A stretch of DNA of 64,000 nucleotides from Agromyces rhizosphaerae (GCF_027925245.1 NZ_BSDP01000001.1:2728001-2792000); one strand, 5' to 3'; positions 1-10,221 are shown, numbered from the stretch's first letter. The notes: generated by a model from the sequence alone, not told the origin. Numbers and translations: made by a program.

Positions 1-1587
1 CTGTACGTGTTCGCGTCGGTGTTCGCGTGGCTGCAGGGCCTCGTGCTGAACGGCATCACGCAGCGCACGGTCTACCGCCTGCGCGAGGACGTCGAGACGA
101 AGATGCACCGACTGCCGCTGTCGTACTTCGACCGGATGCAGCGCGGCGAGCTGCTCTCGCGCGTGACGAACGACATCGACAACATCTCGCAGAGCCTGCA
201 GCAGACGCTGAGCCAGCTGCTCACGTCGATCCTCACCGTGATCGGCGTGATCACGATGATGTTCGTCATCTCGCCGCTGCTCGCGGTGATCGCGCTCGTG
301 ACGATCCCGCTGACGCTGCTCGTGACGGTGTTCATCGCGAAGCGCTCGCAGAAGCGGTTCGTCGCGCAGTGGAAGCACACTGGCGAGCTCAACGCGCAGA
401 TCGAGGAGGCCTTCACCGGCCACGCCCTCGTGAAGGTGTTCGGCCGCAGCAAGGAGGTCGAGCGCGACTTCCACGGCACGAACGAGAAGCTGTACGAGGC
501 GAGCTTCGGCGCCCAGTTCTTCTCGGGCATCATCATGCCCGCGATGATGTTCATCGGGAACCTGGTCTACGTCGCGATCGCGGTCGTCGGCGGCCTGCTC
601 GTCGCGAACGGCGCGATGCGGCTCGGTGACGTGCAGGCGTTCATCCAGTACTCGCGCCAGTTCACGCAGCCGCTGACCACGATCGGCTCGATGGTGAACC
701 TGCTGCAGTCGGGCGTTGCGAGCGCCGAGCGCGTGTTCGAGCTCCTGGACGCCGACGAGCAGTCGGAGGACCCCGCCGAGGGCGAGGAACCGACCGAGCG
801 CACCGGCCGCCTCGAGTTCGAGGACGTCGCCTTCCGCTACGAGGAGGACACCCCGCTCATCGACGGGCTGTCGCTGGTCGCCGAACCCGGGCACACGATC
901 GCGATCGTCGGCCCGACCGGCGCCGGCAAGACGACGCTCGTGAACCTCATCATGCGCTTCTACGAGCTCGACTCGGGCCGCATCACGCTCGACGGCGTCG
1001 ACATCACCCGGATGCGCCGTGACGACCTCCGCGCCCGCATGGGCATGGTGCTGCAGGACACGTGGCTGTTCGCGGGCACGATCCGCGACAACATCGCCTA
1101 CGGGCGACCGGGGGCCACCGAGGACGAGATCCTCGACGCGGCGCGCGCGACCTACGTCGACCGGTTCGTGCACATGCTGCCCGACGGCTACGACACGGTG
1201 CTCGACGACGAGGCGTCGAACCTCTCGGCCGGCGAGAAGCAGCTGCTGACGATCGCGCGTGCGTTCCTCGCGCGGCCGAGCGTGCTGATCCTCGACGAGG
1301 CGACGAGCTCGGTCGACACGCGCACCGAGGTGCTCGTGCAGCACGCCATGAGCGCGCTGCGCAAGGACCGCACGAGCTTCGTGATCGCGCACCGGCTCTC
1401 GACGATCCGCGACGCCGACACGATCATCGTCATGGAGCAGGGCTCGATCGTGGAGCAGGGCACGCACGCCGAGCTCATCGCCGCCGAGGGCGCGTACGCC
1501 CGCCTGTACGAAGCGCAGTTCGCCGCGCCGATCGAGGAGGACGACCCCGAGGGCGACGCGGAGCTGGTGGCGGCGCAGCGGCCGTAG
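1..1587 (+). CDS. ABC exporter, fused permease and ATPase (5-prime partial)
   Basis: The reading frame is open from the first base, so the true start lies to the left; about 528 residues remain. The remaining N-terminal part is a type IV (ABCB-like) transmembrane domain with several hydrophobic helices. The C-terminal nucleotide-binding domain shows Walker A (GPTGAGKTT), the signature LSAGEKQLL, Walker B ([12 protein letters not shown]) and the H-loop AHR. This layout fits an exporter half-transporter of lipids, drugs or peptides in the cytoplasmic membrane. In actinobacteria such genes usually come as a heterodimeric pair, so the partner may lie just upstream; that is inference. The substrate cannot be told. 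The gene ends at a strong hairpin shared with the converging gene. Confidence 0.93.
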   Translation: MYVFASVFAWLQGLVLNGITQRTVYRLREDVETKMHRLPLSYFDRMQRGELLSRVTNDIDNISQSLQQTLSQLLTSILTVIGVITMMFVISPLLAVIALVTIPLTLLVTVFIAKRSQKRFVAQWKHTGELNAQIEEAFTGHALVKVFGRSKEVERDFHGTNEKLYEASFGAQFFSGIIMPAMMFIGNLVYVAIAVVGGLLVANGAMRLGDVQAFIQYSRQFTQPLTTIGSMVNLLQSGVASAERVFELLDADEQSEDPAEGEEPTERTGRLEFEDVAFRYEEDTPLIDGLSLVAEPGHTIAIVGPTGAGKTTLVNLIMRFYELDSGRITLDGVDITRMRRDDLRARMGMVLQDTWLFAGTIRDNIAYGRPGATEDEILDAARATYVDRFVHMLPDGYDTVLDDEASNLSAGEKQLLTIARAFLARPSVLILDEATSSVDTRTEVLVQHAMSALRKDRTSFVIAHRLSTIRDADTIIVMEQGSIVEQGTHAELIAAEGAYARLYEAQFAAPIEEDDPEGDAELVAAQRP

Positions 1588-1607
1588 TCGCTCGGGTCGC
1601 GCAGACG

Positions 1608-1643
1608 ACGACGCCCCCGCCCGATTCGGGGCGGGGGCGTCGT
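1608..1643. terminator. Perfect 15-bp hairpin between convergent genes
   Basis: Arms at 1608-1622 and 1629-1643 are exact reverse complements around a 6-base loop (gattcg). There is no clear T run. It lies between the ends of the ABC exporter gene (+) and the small membrane protein gene (-), so it can act as a bidirectional terminator. Confidence 0.8.
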
Positions 1644-1660
1644 GCGCGTTGCGGGCGGCG

Positions 1661-2305
1661 CTAGCCGCCGATGCCCGCGGTGCCGACCGTGCCGAAGTGC
1701 TCGACGAGCACCGGGTCGGTGACCAGCACCGCCCAGATCACGCCGAACAGCACGAGGAACGACAGCGCGCCGCCGGCGAGCGGCACCCAGAACGCCAGGC
1801 GCCGGCGCACGAGTCGCACGATCGCGAGCGCCGCGGTGAGGAGCCAGAGCAGGACCTGCGTCCACATGCCGGTCGAGAGGATGCCCGCGACCGCCTCGGC
1901 CTGCACGTACGGGTCGAGCCCCTCCTGCGTGTGCAGCAGGGACATGGCGTCGGGCAGCGTCTGCTGGATCGACACCGCGATGGACGCGCCGATGATGCCG
2001 AACACCAGCAGGCCGAGCGTGACCGGTCGGTCCCAGGCGCGCTCCCGGCGCGCCGGGGCGGCGGCGGCCGCACCCGACTGCGGGGCGGGTGGCGGCGGCG
2101 GGGCGACGTCCCGCTTCGGCGGGTCGTCGTGCATGGCCTGCTCCGGCGGCTGCCAGCTCCAGCCCTCGGGTGCGTACTCGCCGTACTGCGGCTTCGGGCG
2201 CGGGTCGGCCGGTGGGGCCGCGGGCGCCGCCGGAGGCGGCGGGGGAGGCGTGGACCCGTCGCCGGGTGCCGCGCCGCCCTCGCGGGACGGGTCGGACTGC
2301 GGCAT
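1661..2305 (-). CDS. Proline-rich membrane protein of unknown function (DUF6264-like)
   Basis: The product is 214 residues. Residues 1-85 are hydrophilic and very rich in Pro and Ala, with a PEGWSWQPPE-type segment. Residues about 90-205 carry three or four hydrophobic helices. The architecture resembles the DUF6264 proteins of Microbacteriaceae; that assignment is from memory of the family, not a search. It starts 5 bases after the aldolase stop codon and is probably co-transcribed with it, but there is no evident metabolic link. The low-complexity N-terminus probably faces the cytoplasm. Function unknown. Confidence 0.8.
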   Translation of the reverse strand: MPQSDPSREGGAAPGDGSTPPPPPPAAPAAPPADPRPKPQYGEYAPEGWSWQPPEQAMHDDPPKRDVAPPPPPAPQSGAAAAAPARRERAWDRPVTLGLLVFGIIGASIAVSIQQTLPDAMSLLHTQEGLDPYVQAEAVAGILSTGMWTQVLLWLLTAALAIVRLVRRRLAFWVPLAGGALSFLVLFGVIWAVLVTDPVLVEHFGTVGTAGIGG

Positions 2306-2310
2306 CCGGC

Positions 2311-3339
<1,029 letters not shown>

Positions 3340-3379
3340 GATGCTCCTTCACAGCGATGTTCGTGGGCGTGCACCTGCG

Positions 3380-3385
3380 AGTCTA
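3380..3385 (-). promoter_or_regulatory. -10 box of the aldolase promoter
   Basis: TAGACT on the minus strand, about 40 bases before the fbaA ATG, is a good actinobacterial -10 hexamer. No convincing -35 is seen. The implied 5-prime leader is about 34 bases and ends in a GGAG ribosome binding site. Confidence 0.5.
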
Positions 3386-3447
3386 GTGAGTCGCGCCCGC
3401 CGCGTTCATGGCCGCCGATTGCTCGCCCCGTGGGCCATGATGGCCGC

Positions 3448-4326
3448 ATGGACCTGTTCGACGATGCGGTGACCGCCGGGTTCGAGCGTGCGGTGGCGCT
3501 TGCGGCGCGGGCGGCGATGCCGCTGGTCGGTGGTGGCGACGGCGATGCGGTGGATGCCGCGGCGGTCGATGCGCTGCGGCTGGCGCTCGCGTCGGTGCCG
3601 GTCGACGGGCGGGTCGTCGCGGGCGAGGGCGAGAAGGACGACGCGCCCATGCTCGAGCCCGGGGAACGCTTCGGCTCCGGCGGACCGGCCGTCGACATCG
3701 TGGTCGATCCGGTGGACGGCACGCGCCTCGCGGCATCCGGCGCCGACGGTGCCATGGCGATCCTCGCGGCGGCGCCGCGCGGGGCGTTCGTCGACATCGG
3801 GCCGGCGTACTACCTCGACAAGCTCGTGGGCGGGGCGGATGCCGCGGGGCTGGCGATCGACGCACCCGTCGCGTCGAACCTGGCGATGCTGGCCGAGGCG
3901 AGCGGATGCCCCGTGTCGGCGCTCCGCGTGGCCGTGCAGGAGCGTCCACGCAACGCCGCCGTCGCGACCGCCGTGGTGGCGGCGGGCGCACAGCTCGTGC
4001 CGTTCCTGCACGGCGACATCGAGCGTGCGCTGCGCGCGGCGCAGTCGGGCGGCGACCTCGACCTGCTGCTCGGCATTGGCGGTGCGCCCGAGGGCGTGAT
4101 CGAGGCCGCCGCCGTGCGTGCGCTCGGCGGCACGATGCAGGTGCGCTTCGCGCCCCAGTCGCCGGGCGAGGCCGAGCGGTCGCGCGCGGCTGGCCTGCCG
4201 GCCGGCGTGCTCGGCCTGGGCGAGCTCTGCGCAGCGGACGCCGTGGTGTTCGTCTCGCCGGTCACGCCGTGCGATCTCGGTGCGCCGGACCCGGCGGCGG
4301 TGCGCATCGTGCCACCCGCCGAGTGA
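3448..4326 (+). CDS. GlpX-like fructose-1,6-bisphosphatase paralogue
   Basis: The 292-residue protein belongs to the GlpX (class II fructose-1,6-bisphosphatase) fold family. It keeps the metal-site motifs GEGEKDDAPML and VDPVDGT and the IGGAPEGVIEA phosphate loop. It is shorter and more Ala-rich than the next gene, with a deletion in the C-terminal third where the neighbour has the DDMVSGDNHFF stretch (here LGELCAADAVVF). It may be a divergent isozyme or act on another sugar phosphate such as sedoheptulose 1,7-bisphosphate; that is inference. The ATG lies 6 bases after a CATGAT -10-like hexamer (3436-3441), which would make a leaderless transcript. Confidence 0.85.
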   Translation: MDLFDDAVTAGFERAVALAARAAMPLVGGGDGDAVDAAAVDALRLALASVPVDGRVVAGEGEKDDAPMLEPGERFGSGGPAVDIVVDPVDGTRLAASGADGAMAILAAAPRGAFVDIGPAYYLDKLVGGADAAGLAIDAPVASNLAMLAEASGCPVSALRVAVQERPRNAAVATAVVAAGAQLVPFLHGDIERALRAAQSGGDLDLLLGIGGAPEGVIEAAAVRALGGTMQVRFAPQSPGEAERSRAAGLPAGVLGLGELCAADAVVFVSPVTPCDLGAPDPAAVRIVPPAE

Positions 4327-4346
4327 AAGATTCACGATTCTTTCAC
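4323..4346. repeat. 8-bp inverted repeat after the first GlpX-like gene
   Basis: Arms gtgaaaga (4323-4330) and tctttcac (4339-4346) flank an 8-base spacer and overlap the stop codon. The A/T content is unusual for the region. It could be a weak terminator or an operator for the following glpX; nothing distinguishes these. Confidence 0.3.
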
Positions 4347-4454
4347 GCCGATCGTCCCCGGAATCGGGCTCGCGCCCGAACGCGCTGGATAGGCTCGGGG
4401 CAGTGGCCGACCGCGAGCGTCGCGCCCGATCGCAGTCGAACCTGGAGTAACGCG

Positions 4455-5456
4455 TTGACGAGCACCGAACCCGCACCACTGTTCCACCACCCCGACCGCA
4501 ACCTCGCACTCGAACTGGTGCGCGCGACCGAGGCGGCCGCGATCCGGGCGGTGCCCTGGATCGGCAAGGGCGACAAGAACGCCGCCGACAAGGCCGCGGT
4601 CGACGCGATGCGGCTCTTCCTCGGCACGGTGAACTTCGACGGCGTCGTCGTGATCGGCGAGGGTGAGAAGGACGAGGCGCCGATGCTCTACAACGGGGAG
4701 CAGGTCGGCAACGGCCGCGGCCCCGCGTGCGACATCGCCGTCGACCCGATCGACGGCACGAGCCTCACCGCCGCCGGGCGCGGACACGCCCTGTCGGTCA
4801 TCGCGGTCTCCGAGCGGGGCACGATGCTCGACGCGTCATCCGTCTTCTACATGGACAAGTTCGTCACCGGTCCCGAGGGCTTCGGCACCGTCGACATCCG
4901 CCGCCCCGTGGGTGAGAACCTGCGGGCGCTCGCCGAGGCGAAGGGCAAGGACATCGGCGAGGTGCGCGTCGCCGTGCTCGACCGGCCGCGCCACGAGGAG
5001 CTCATCCGCGAGATCCGTGCGGCGGGGGCGGGCACGCGCCTCATCCTCGACGGCGACGTCGCGGGCGGCATCAACGCGGCCCGCCACGACACGCGCATCG
5101 ACGCGTGCATCGGCATCGGCGGCAGCCCCGAGGGCATCACCACCGCGTGCGCGGTCAAGGCGCTCGGCGGGTTCATGCAGGGCAAGCTCGCGCCGCGCGA
5201 CGACGCCGAGCGCGCCCGCGCCGAGGCTGCCGGGCTCGACTGCGACAAGATCCTCGAACTCGACGACATGGTCTCGGGCGACAACCACTTCTTCGTCGCC
5301 ACGGGTGTCACCGACGGCGCGCTGCTGCTCGGCGTGAAGAAGAACGGCCCGTACATCTCGACCGAGTCGATCGTGCTGCGATCGAAGTCGGGTACGATCC
5401 GGAGGGTCGCCGCCGAGCACCTCGCGCAGAAGTGGCTCGACCCCGACTTCCTCTGA
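4455..5456 (+). CDS. glpX: Class II fructose-1,6-bisphosphatase
   Basis: The 333-residue enzyme hydrolyses fructose 1,6-bisphosphate to fructose 6-phosphate in gluconeogenesis. It has full GlpX motifs: WIGKGDKNAADKAA, GEGEKDEAPML, VDPIDGT, IGIGGSPEGITTACA and the C-terminal VSGDNHFFVATGVTDG. The TTG start is chosen because a GGAG sequence lies just upstream and the family's N-terminal helix begins soon after. A TAGGCT -10 candidate lies at 4390-4395, giving a leader of about 50 bases. It follows a shorter paralogue in the same direction; the pair differs in length and C-terminal motifs, so this is not a recent exact duplication. This copy is the likely housekeeping enzyme. Confidence 0.95.
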   Translation: MTSTEPAPLFHHPDRNLALELVRATEAAAIRAVPWIGKGDKNAADKAAVDAMRLFLGTVNFDGVVVIGEGEKDEAPMLYNGEQVGNGRGPACDIAVDPIDGTSLTAAGRGHALSVIAVSERGTMLDASSVFYMDKFVTGPEGFGTVDIRRPVGENLRALAEAKGKDIGEVRVAVLDRPRHEELIREIRAAGAGTRLILDGDVAGGINAARHDTRIDACIGIGGSPEGITTACAVKALGGFMQGKLAPRDDAERARAEAAGLDCDKILELDDMVSGDNHFFVATGVTDGALLLGVKKNGPYISTESIVLRSKSGTIRRVAAEHLAQKWLDPDFL

Positions 5457-5510
5457 TGTCGTGATCGGTGCGGGGCCGCACGCGGCGCTGCACCACACCA
5501 GGAGTCGCCC

Positions 5511-6869
5511 ATGCGCGTGCCACGCGCGCTCCGGCCGTTCGCGCTCGGCCAGTACCGCCTGCTGACGGTCGCCCTGGCGTTCTCGCTGTTCAGCGCGGGC
5601 TGCTGGATCGTCGCATCCGTCTGGCAGGTCGTCGAGCTCGGCGGGTCTCCCGTGGACCTGTCGATCGTGGCGACGGCCGCGGCGCTCGGCCTGGTGCTGG
5701 CGGTGCTGTTCGGCGGCGTCGCAGCCGATCGCATTCGGCAGCGACGCATCCTGCTCGGCGTCGAGGCCGTGCGCGGGGTCGCGTTCGGCACGGCGGCGCT
5801 GCTCGCGCTGGGCGGCGCGATCGAGGTGTGGCACCTCGCGGTGCTCGCGTTCGTGCTGGGCGTGGCCGACGGGTTCTTCTACCCGGCGTACTCGGCGTGG
5901 CTGCCGGCGATCCTGCCCGACGACCAGTTGCAGGCGGCGAACGGCGTCGAGGGTGTGCTTCGGCCCACGCTCATGAACGCCGCCGGGCCTGCCGCGGCGA
6001 GCCTGCTCATCGCGATCATGTCGCCCGGGCTCGCGTTCGCGGTGATCGCGGTCGCGCAGGTCGGTGCGGTGCTCGTGCTGCTGGCCATGCGCACGACCCC
6101 GCTGCGCGGCGAGCGCGTCGACGACGACGTGCACCCGCTGACGCGCACCTTCCTCGACCTGCGCGACGGGTTCGGGTTCCTGATGCGCACCACGTGGCTG
6201 CTCGCGTCGCTGCTGTTCGCGGTGTTCATGGTGCTGGCGATCATGGGACCGATCGAGGTGCTGCTGCCGTTCGCGGTGCGCGACCAGGCCGGCGGCGGCG
6301 CGGGCGAGTTCACGCTCGTGCTCGCGTCGTTCGGCATCGGCGGTGCGATCGGGTCGCTGTGGGTGGGGTCGTTGCGGATGCCGCGGCGGTACCTGACGCT
6401 GCTCATGCTGGGGTTCGGGTTCGGATGCCTTCCGCTGGCGATCATCGGATTCACCGACGCGCTCTGGGTGATGGTCGTCGCGCTGTTCGTGTGCGGCCTG
6501 CTCTTCCAGGGCGCGCAGGTGCTGTGGGGCACGCTGCTGCAGCGGCGCGTGCCGCCGCACATGCTGGGCCGCGTGTCGAGCCTGGACTTCTTCGTGTCGC
6601 TCGCGCTCATGCCGGTGTCGATGGCGATCGCGGGGCCGGTGGGCGAGGCGATCGGGCTCGCGCCGACGTTCCTCGTGGCCGGGCTCGTGCCGCCCGTGAT
6701 CGCCGTGCTGACGATCTGGGTCGCGCGGCTCGGTCGCGACGAGCTGGCGCACCCCCTCGAGGACGCGCCGCTCTCGACCGGCCCGATCGAGACCGTGACC
6801 GGAGGCTCGGCGGCCGCGGGCTTCGACCGCCCGGTCGACGAGCCCCACCCCGACGACCGCGCCCGCTGA
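5511..6869 (+). CDS. MFS transporter, EntS/MFS_3-like
   Basis: A 452-residue cytoplasmic membrane protein with about twelve hydrophobic helices and a short hydrophilic tail. The loop between helices 2 and 3 (GGVAADRIRQRRILLG) matches the MFS motif A position, and the FFYPAYSAWLPAILPDDQLQAANG region is typical of the DHA3/MFS_3 drug and siderophore exporters such as EntS. The substrate is unknown. It follows glpX by 54 bases with a GGAG-type ribosome binding site, and its end almost meets the converging rmuC gene (18-base gap). Confidence 0.9.
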   Translation: MRVPRALRPFALGQYRLLTVALAFSLFSAGCWIVASVWQVVELGGSPVDLSIVATAAALGLVLAVLFGGVAADRIRQRRILLGVEAVRGVAFGTAALLALGGAIEVWHLAVLAFVLGVADGFFYPAYSAWLPAILPDDQLQAANGVEGVLRPTLMNAAGPAAASLLIAIMSPGLAFAVIAVAQVGAVLVLLAMRTTPLRGERVDDDVHPLTRTFLDLRDGFGFLMRTTWLLASLLFAVFMVLAIMGPIEVLLPFAVRDQAGGGAGEFTLVLASFGIGGAIGSLWVGSLRMPRRYLTLLMLGFGFGCLPLAIIGFTDALWVMVVALFVCGLLFQGAQVLWGTLLQRRVPPHMLGRVSSLDFFVSLALMPVSMAIAGPVGEAIGLAPTFLVAGLVPPVIAVLTIWVARLGRDELAHPLEDAPLSTGPIETVTGGSAAAGFDRPVDEPHPDDRAR

Positions 6870-6870
6870 G

Positions 6871-6883
6871 AGCGCCGGGCGCT
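6871..6883. terminator. Short hairpin in the 18-base gap between convergent genes
   Basis: The palindrome agcgcc-g-ggcgct is the only structure between the MFS gene and rmuC. It is short, with no T run, so termination here is only a possibility. Confidence 0.3.
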
Positions 6884-6887
6884 GGGG

Positions 6888-8387
6888 TCAGATCGAGCGG
6901 ATCTCGGGGTCGAGGTCGAGCAGCGGCTCGCCCGAGTCGAAGTCGAGCTCGACGTCGTCCTCGGCCGCGCGGGCGTCGGCGTCGCGGCCGGCCGCCTCCG
7001 CGGCGTCGGCCGCAGCGGCGTCGGCGGAGCCCGCCTCGACCACGCGCACCGCTTCGGGCGCCTCGGGCTCGGTGAGCTCGGCCGCGGCGAGGCGGCGGGG
7101 CTGCTCGTGGATGGGCTCGGGCTCGGCGAGCGCGGAGATCTTGGTGGTGTCGATGCCGGGGAACTGGCGGGCGGTGACGAGCACGCGCGACTCGAGCGAG
7201 TTGGCGAACTTGTTGTAGCTCTCCACCGTGCGCTCGATCGCCCGGCGCAGGCCGTCGGCGTGGCCGGCGAGCGTGCCGATGCGCTGGTAGAGCGTGTTGC
7301 CGAGGTCGAACAGCTTCTTCGCCTCGTCGGACACGGCCTGCTGCTGCCACGTGTACGCGACCGTCTTGAGCACCGCCCAGAGGTTCACGGGGGAGGCGAG
7401 CGCGACGCGCTTGCCGAACGCGTAGTCGAGCAGCGCCGGGTCGGCCTCGAGCGCGGCCGACAGCAGCGACTCGCTCGGGATGAACGCGATGACGAACTCG
7501 GGGCTGGCGTCGAGGCCCTCCCAGTACGTCTTCTTCGCGAGCGCGTCGATGTGGCCGCGCAGCGCCTTCACGTGCCGCTCGATGAGCTGCTTGCGGCGCG
7601 CGCCCTCGTCGCCCGACGCGGTCACGGCGATCTGGCTCGCTTCGATGTAGTGCTCGAGCGGCACCTTCGCGTCGACGGCGATCGACTTGCCGCCGGGGAG
7701 GCGGATGACCATGTCGGGGCGGCCGGCACCGGCATCCGTCGTGATCGACGCCTGCGTATCGAAGTCGACGTACTGGGCGAGGCCCGCGGCCTCGACCACG
7801 CGGCGGAGCTGCGTCTCGCCCCAGACGCCACGCGTGCTGTTCGAGCGCAGCGCCGAGGCGAGCGACTCGGTCGTCGCGCGCAGCTGCTCGTCGCTCAGCT
7901 GCGCCTGCTTGAGCTGCTCGGCGATCGAGCCGTACTGCTCGCTGCGCTGCTGCTCGAGCTCGGCGACCTTGCGTTGCATCGTCGTGAGCGTCTCCCGCAC
8001 GGGGCTCAGCGCCTGCAGCACGGCGGACTCGCGCTTCTCGCGCTCGGCCCGCTCGGCCTGGTCGGTGCGCTGCTGCTCCACGTACTCGCGGAACTGCGTG
8101 CGCTGCTGCGTGATCTGCTCGCGCAGGTTGTCGGCCTCAGTCGAGGCGGCGGCGAGGTCGGCGCGCAGCTCGCCCTGCACGCGCTGCTGCTCGGCGAGCA
8201 GGTCGGCGCGGGCCTGCGCCTCCTCGGCGCGGACCTGCTGCAGCTCGCCCTGGTGGCGCGCCGCGACGAGGGCGGGGTCCTCGCCCGCGGGGGCATCCGT
8301 CGCCCTGCGCGAACGCACGAGCGCGGTCACGAGCGCGCCGAGGACGGCGCCGATCACGAGGCCGATGAGGAGGGCGAGGATGTCCAT
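6888..8387 (-). CDS. rmuC: DNA recombination protein RmuC homologue
   Basis: 499 residues. An N-terminal hydrophobic anchor (residues about 3-22) is followed by a long Gln/Glu/Ala-rich coiled coil (about 35-180), then the RmuC domain (about 190-400) with segments such as TRGVWGETQLRRVVEAAGL, DMVIRLPGGKSIAVDAKVP and EFVIAFIPSE. The domain is related to PD-(D/E)XK nucleases; RmuC limits recombination at inverted repeats in E. coli. The last 100 residues are acidic and poorly conserved. Upstream on the same strand lies an exonuclease gene 78 bases away, so the two may share a DNA-repair role, although the spacing leaves room for separate promoters. Confidence 0.95.
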   Translation of the reverse strand: MDILALLIGLVIGAVLGALVTALVRSRRATDAPAGEDPALVAARHQGELQQVRAEEAQARADLLAEQQRVQGELRADLAAASTEADNLREQITQQRTQFREYVEQQRTDQAERAEREKRESAVLQALSPVRETLTTMQRKVAELEQQRSEQYGSIAEQLKQAQLSDEQLRATTESLASALRSNSTRGVWGETQLRRVVEAAGLAQYVDFDTQASITTDAGAGRPDMVIRLPGGKSIAVDAKVPLEHYIEASQIAVTASGDEGARRKQLIERHVKALRGHIDALAKKTYWEGLDASPEFVIAFIPSESLLSAALEADPALLDYAFGKRVALASPVNLWAVLKTVAYTWQQQAVSDEAKKLFDLGNTLYQRIGTLAGHADGLRRAIERTVESYNKFANSLESRVLVTARQFPGIDTTKISALAEPEPIHEQPRRLAAAELTEPEAPEAVRVVEAGSADAAAADAAEAAGRDADARAAEDDVELDFDSGEPLLDLDPEIRSI

Positions 8388-8465
8388 GCCTGAAGTGTTG
8401 CAGCGGCCCCCGACATCGCCCGGGAGCGGGCCCGGGGTGGCGCTACTGCGGCGCCGCGGCGACCG

Positions 8466-9083
8466 CTACTGCAGCGCCATCGGGCCGTGGTCGGCCCGGT
8501 GCTCCCGGGTCGCGACGGTGCCGATCGTGCCGATGCGCGCCTTGGTCGAGCGGGCGAGCGCATCGAGGTCGTCGGCCTCGTGCCGCTTCGCCGCGTGGGC
8601 GACGATCGCGGCGCAGGCGCGCGAGTCGTCGAGCGCGTTGTGGTGCGAGAAGTCCTCGAAGCCTGCGGCCATCGCCGCGACCGGCAGGCGGTACGAGTCG
8701 AGGTGGTAGGTGCTGCGCGCGACCTGCAGGCTGCACAGGTAGCGGTGGTTCGGCGCGTCGACGCCGAATGCGTCGGCGAGGCCGCGCAGCACGTTCATGT
8801 CGAACCCGGCGTTGTGGGCGACGAGCCAGTCGTCGCCGGCGAATTCGGCGAACTCGGGCAGGAGGTCCCGCCACAGCGGGGCATCCGTCACCTGATCGGG
8901 AGTGATGCCGTGGATGCGCACGTTCCACTCGCTGAACTCGTCGTGCGGGAACGGCGGCTTGATGAGCCAGTACGCCTCGTCGACCGGACGCCCGTCGCGC
9001 ACCTTCACCAGCCCGACCGAGCAGGCCGACGCGCTCGAACGGTTGGCGGTCTCGAAGTCGATCGCGGTGAAGTCCACTGGCAC
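8466..9083 (-). CDS. DEDDh 3-prime to 5-prime exonuclease (DnaQ-like)
   Basis: 205 residues. The three exonuclease motifs are complete: IDFETA (residues 8-13), the HNAGFDMNVL motif in the middle, and HNALDDSRA with the catalytic His and Asp. This matches stand-alone proofreading-type exonucleases related to the DNA polymerase III epsilon subunit; DNA or RNA as substrate cannot be decided. The GTG at 9083 is used because GAGG stands 8 bases upstream and the domain starts within ten residues. The longer open frame upstream only reads through palindromic repeats and should not be included. Confidence 0.9.
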   Translation of the reverse strand: MPVDFTAIDFETANRSSASACSVGLVKVRDGRPVDEAYWLIKPPFPHDEFSEWNVRIHGITPDQVTDAPLWRDLLPEFAEFAGDDWLVAHNAGFDMNVLRGLADAFGVDAPNHRYLCSLQVARSTYHLDSYRLPVAAMAAGFEDFSHHNALDDSRACAAIVAHAAKRHEADDLDALARSTKARIGTIGTVATREHRADHGPMALQ

Positions 9084-9164
9084 GCGGCCATCCTCACATC
9101 GCCGACCGACACGGCCGCGGAGCGGCACGCGGCTTCGGCGGCATCCGCTCGTCTGTCGCCCACC

Positions 9165-9215
9165 GAGTACGCAAAGTGCGGAAACGCCCCACGCATTTCC
9201 GCACTTTGCGTACTC
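9165..9215. repeat. Perfect 20-bp palindromic element, copy 1
   Basis: Arms at 9165-9184 and 9196-9215 are exact reverse complements, beginning gagtacgcaaagtgcgg. The 11-base loop is cgccccacgca. A second copy with nearly the same loop follows 73 bases later. It lies between the start of the exonuclease gene and the end of a lipoprotein gene. Confidence 0.9.
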
Positions 9216-9233
9216 CGTCACGTCGGCGAGGGC

Positions 9234-9292
9234 GACCGAGTACGCGAAGTGCGGGAACGCCTCACGCAATTCCGCACTTTGCGTACTCGGTC
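9234..9292. repeat. Palindromic element of the same family, copy 2
   Basis: Left arm 9234-9257 and right arm 9270-9292 pair over about 23 bp with two differences. The loop starts cgcctcacgca, matching copy 1 at all but one position and in the same orientation. The pair forms a direct doublet with 73-bp periodicity. Confidence 0.88.
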
Positions 9293-9354
9293 GCGCCGAG
9301 GGGGGCGGGGGTGCGACAGGAGGTGAGGGCGAGCGGATGCCCCGAGCCGACGCG

Positions 9355-10086
9355 TCAGAACGGCAGGTACGAGTACTCGGGGGCGACGATGTCCTCGATC
9401 GCGGGGCCGGCCGAGGTGCGCACGGCGACCGCGCGGGTGGTGAACGGGTCGTCGCCCGCGGGCACGGTGCCGGTCGCGAGGTAGGTCTCGAAGGCGGCCA
9501 GCTTCGCGGGGAACTCGGGGTCGACCAGCACGATCGAGGTCGTGCCGTCGGTCGGCATCTGGAAGTGCGGCGTGACCGCGAGCGCGTCGGCGATCGGATC
9601 GCCCACCGCGAGCCCGTGCGGCGCGGTGAGACTGATGCCGTGCGCGTCGGCGGCGGTCATGGTGACCCGCGCGGCGAGGTAGTAGTCGCGGGCGGCGTCG
9701 GTGAGCTGCGCGGCCTCGAACACGAAGCCGGCCCACGTGTAGACGTCGTAGGGCGCCAGGAACGTGCCGTTGCCGGGCGTGGTCGTCGCGACGGGCGCCG
9801 TGCCGAACGCGTCGGTGAGCGCGGTGACGGCTGGCCCGGGGGCATCCGACCACCCGAAGGTGAAGGTCGTGGTGCCGACCGAGTCGATGATCGCGAAACC
9901 GGTGCCGGAGACGGCGATCTCGGCAGGCACGACGGGGTCGGGGGTCGGCGTCGGGGTCTCGCTGGGGGAGGGCGACGGGGTCGCGGTCTCCGACGGCGTG
10001 GGGCCGGCCAGGCCGGCGGCGGGTGCGCACGCGACGAGCGCGAGCGCGGCGAAGGCGAGGGCAACGGTGCTGGCGATGCGTCGCAT
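9355..10086 (-). CDS. Secreted lipoprotein of unknown function
   Basis: 243 residues. A lipoprotein signal peptide ends in LVAC with the lipidated Cys at residue 20, followed by a Pro/Ser/Thr-rich linker (about 25-50). The remainder looks like a compact alpha/beta or beta domain with two regions built around TPGNGTFLAPYDVYTWAGF and a C-terminal RTSAGPAIEDIV. No known family was recognised. The ATG lies 6 bases after a CAGAAT -10-like hexamer (10093-10098), which suggests a leaderless transcript. It is divergent from ychF. Confidence 0.85.
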   Translation of the reverse strand: MRRIASTVALAFAALALVACAPAAGLAGPTPSETATPSPSPSETPTPTPDPVVPAEIAVSGTGFAIIDSVGTTTFTFGWSDAPGPAVTALTDAFGTAPVATTTPGNGTFLAPYDVYTWAGFVFEAAQLTDAARDYYLAARVTMTAADAHGISLTAPHGLAVGDPIADALAVTPHFQMPTDGTTSIVLVDPEFPAKLAAFETYLATGTVPAGDDPFTTRAVAVRTSAGPAIEDIVAPEYSYLPF

Positions 10087-10221
10087 CCGTCGATTCTGCT
10101 GCCTGCGGGAGTGCTGCGACGGGGGTGTGGACAACCGGACGCTCCGCACCGGGTCGGCCGGAGGCATCCGCCGCCCTCTCGCGCGTGAGCGCACGCCTGC
10201 GCCCACGTAGACTGGTCGCCC

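Noticed and set aside
9083-9269. N-terminal extension of the exonuclease frame
   Set aside because: It reads through the palindromic repeats and has no ribosome binding site; the GTG at 9083 has one and begins at the domain.
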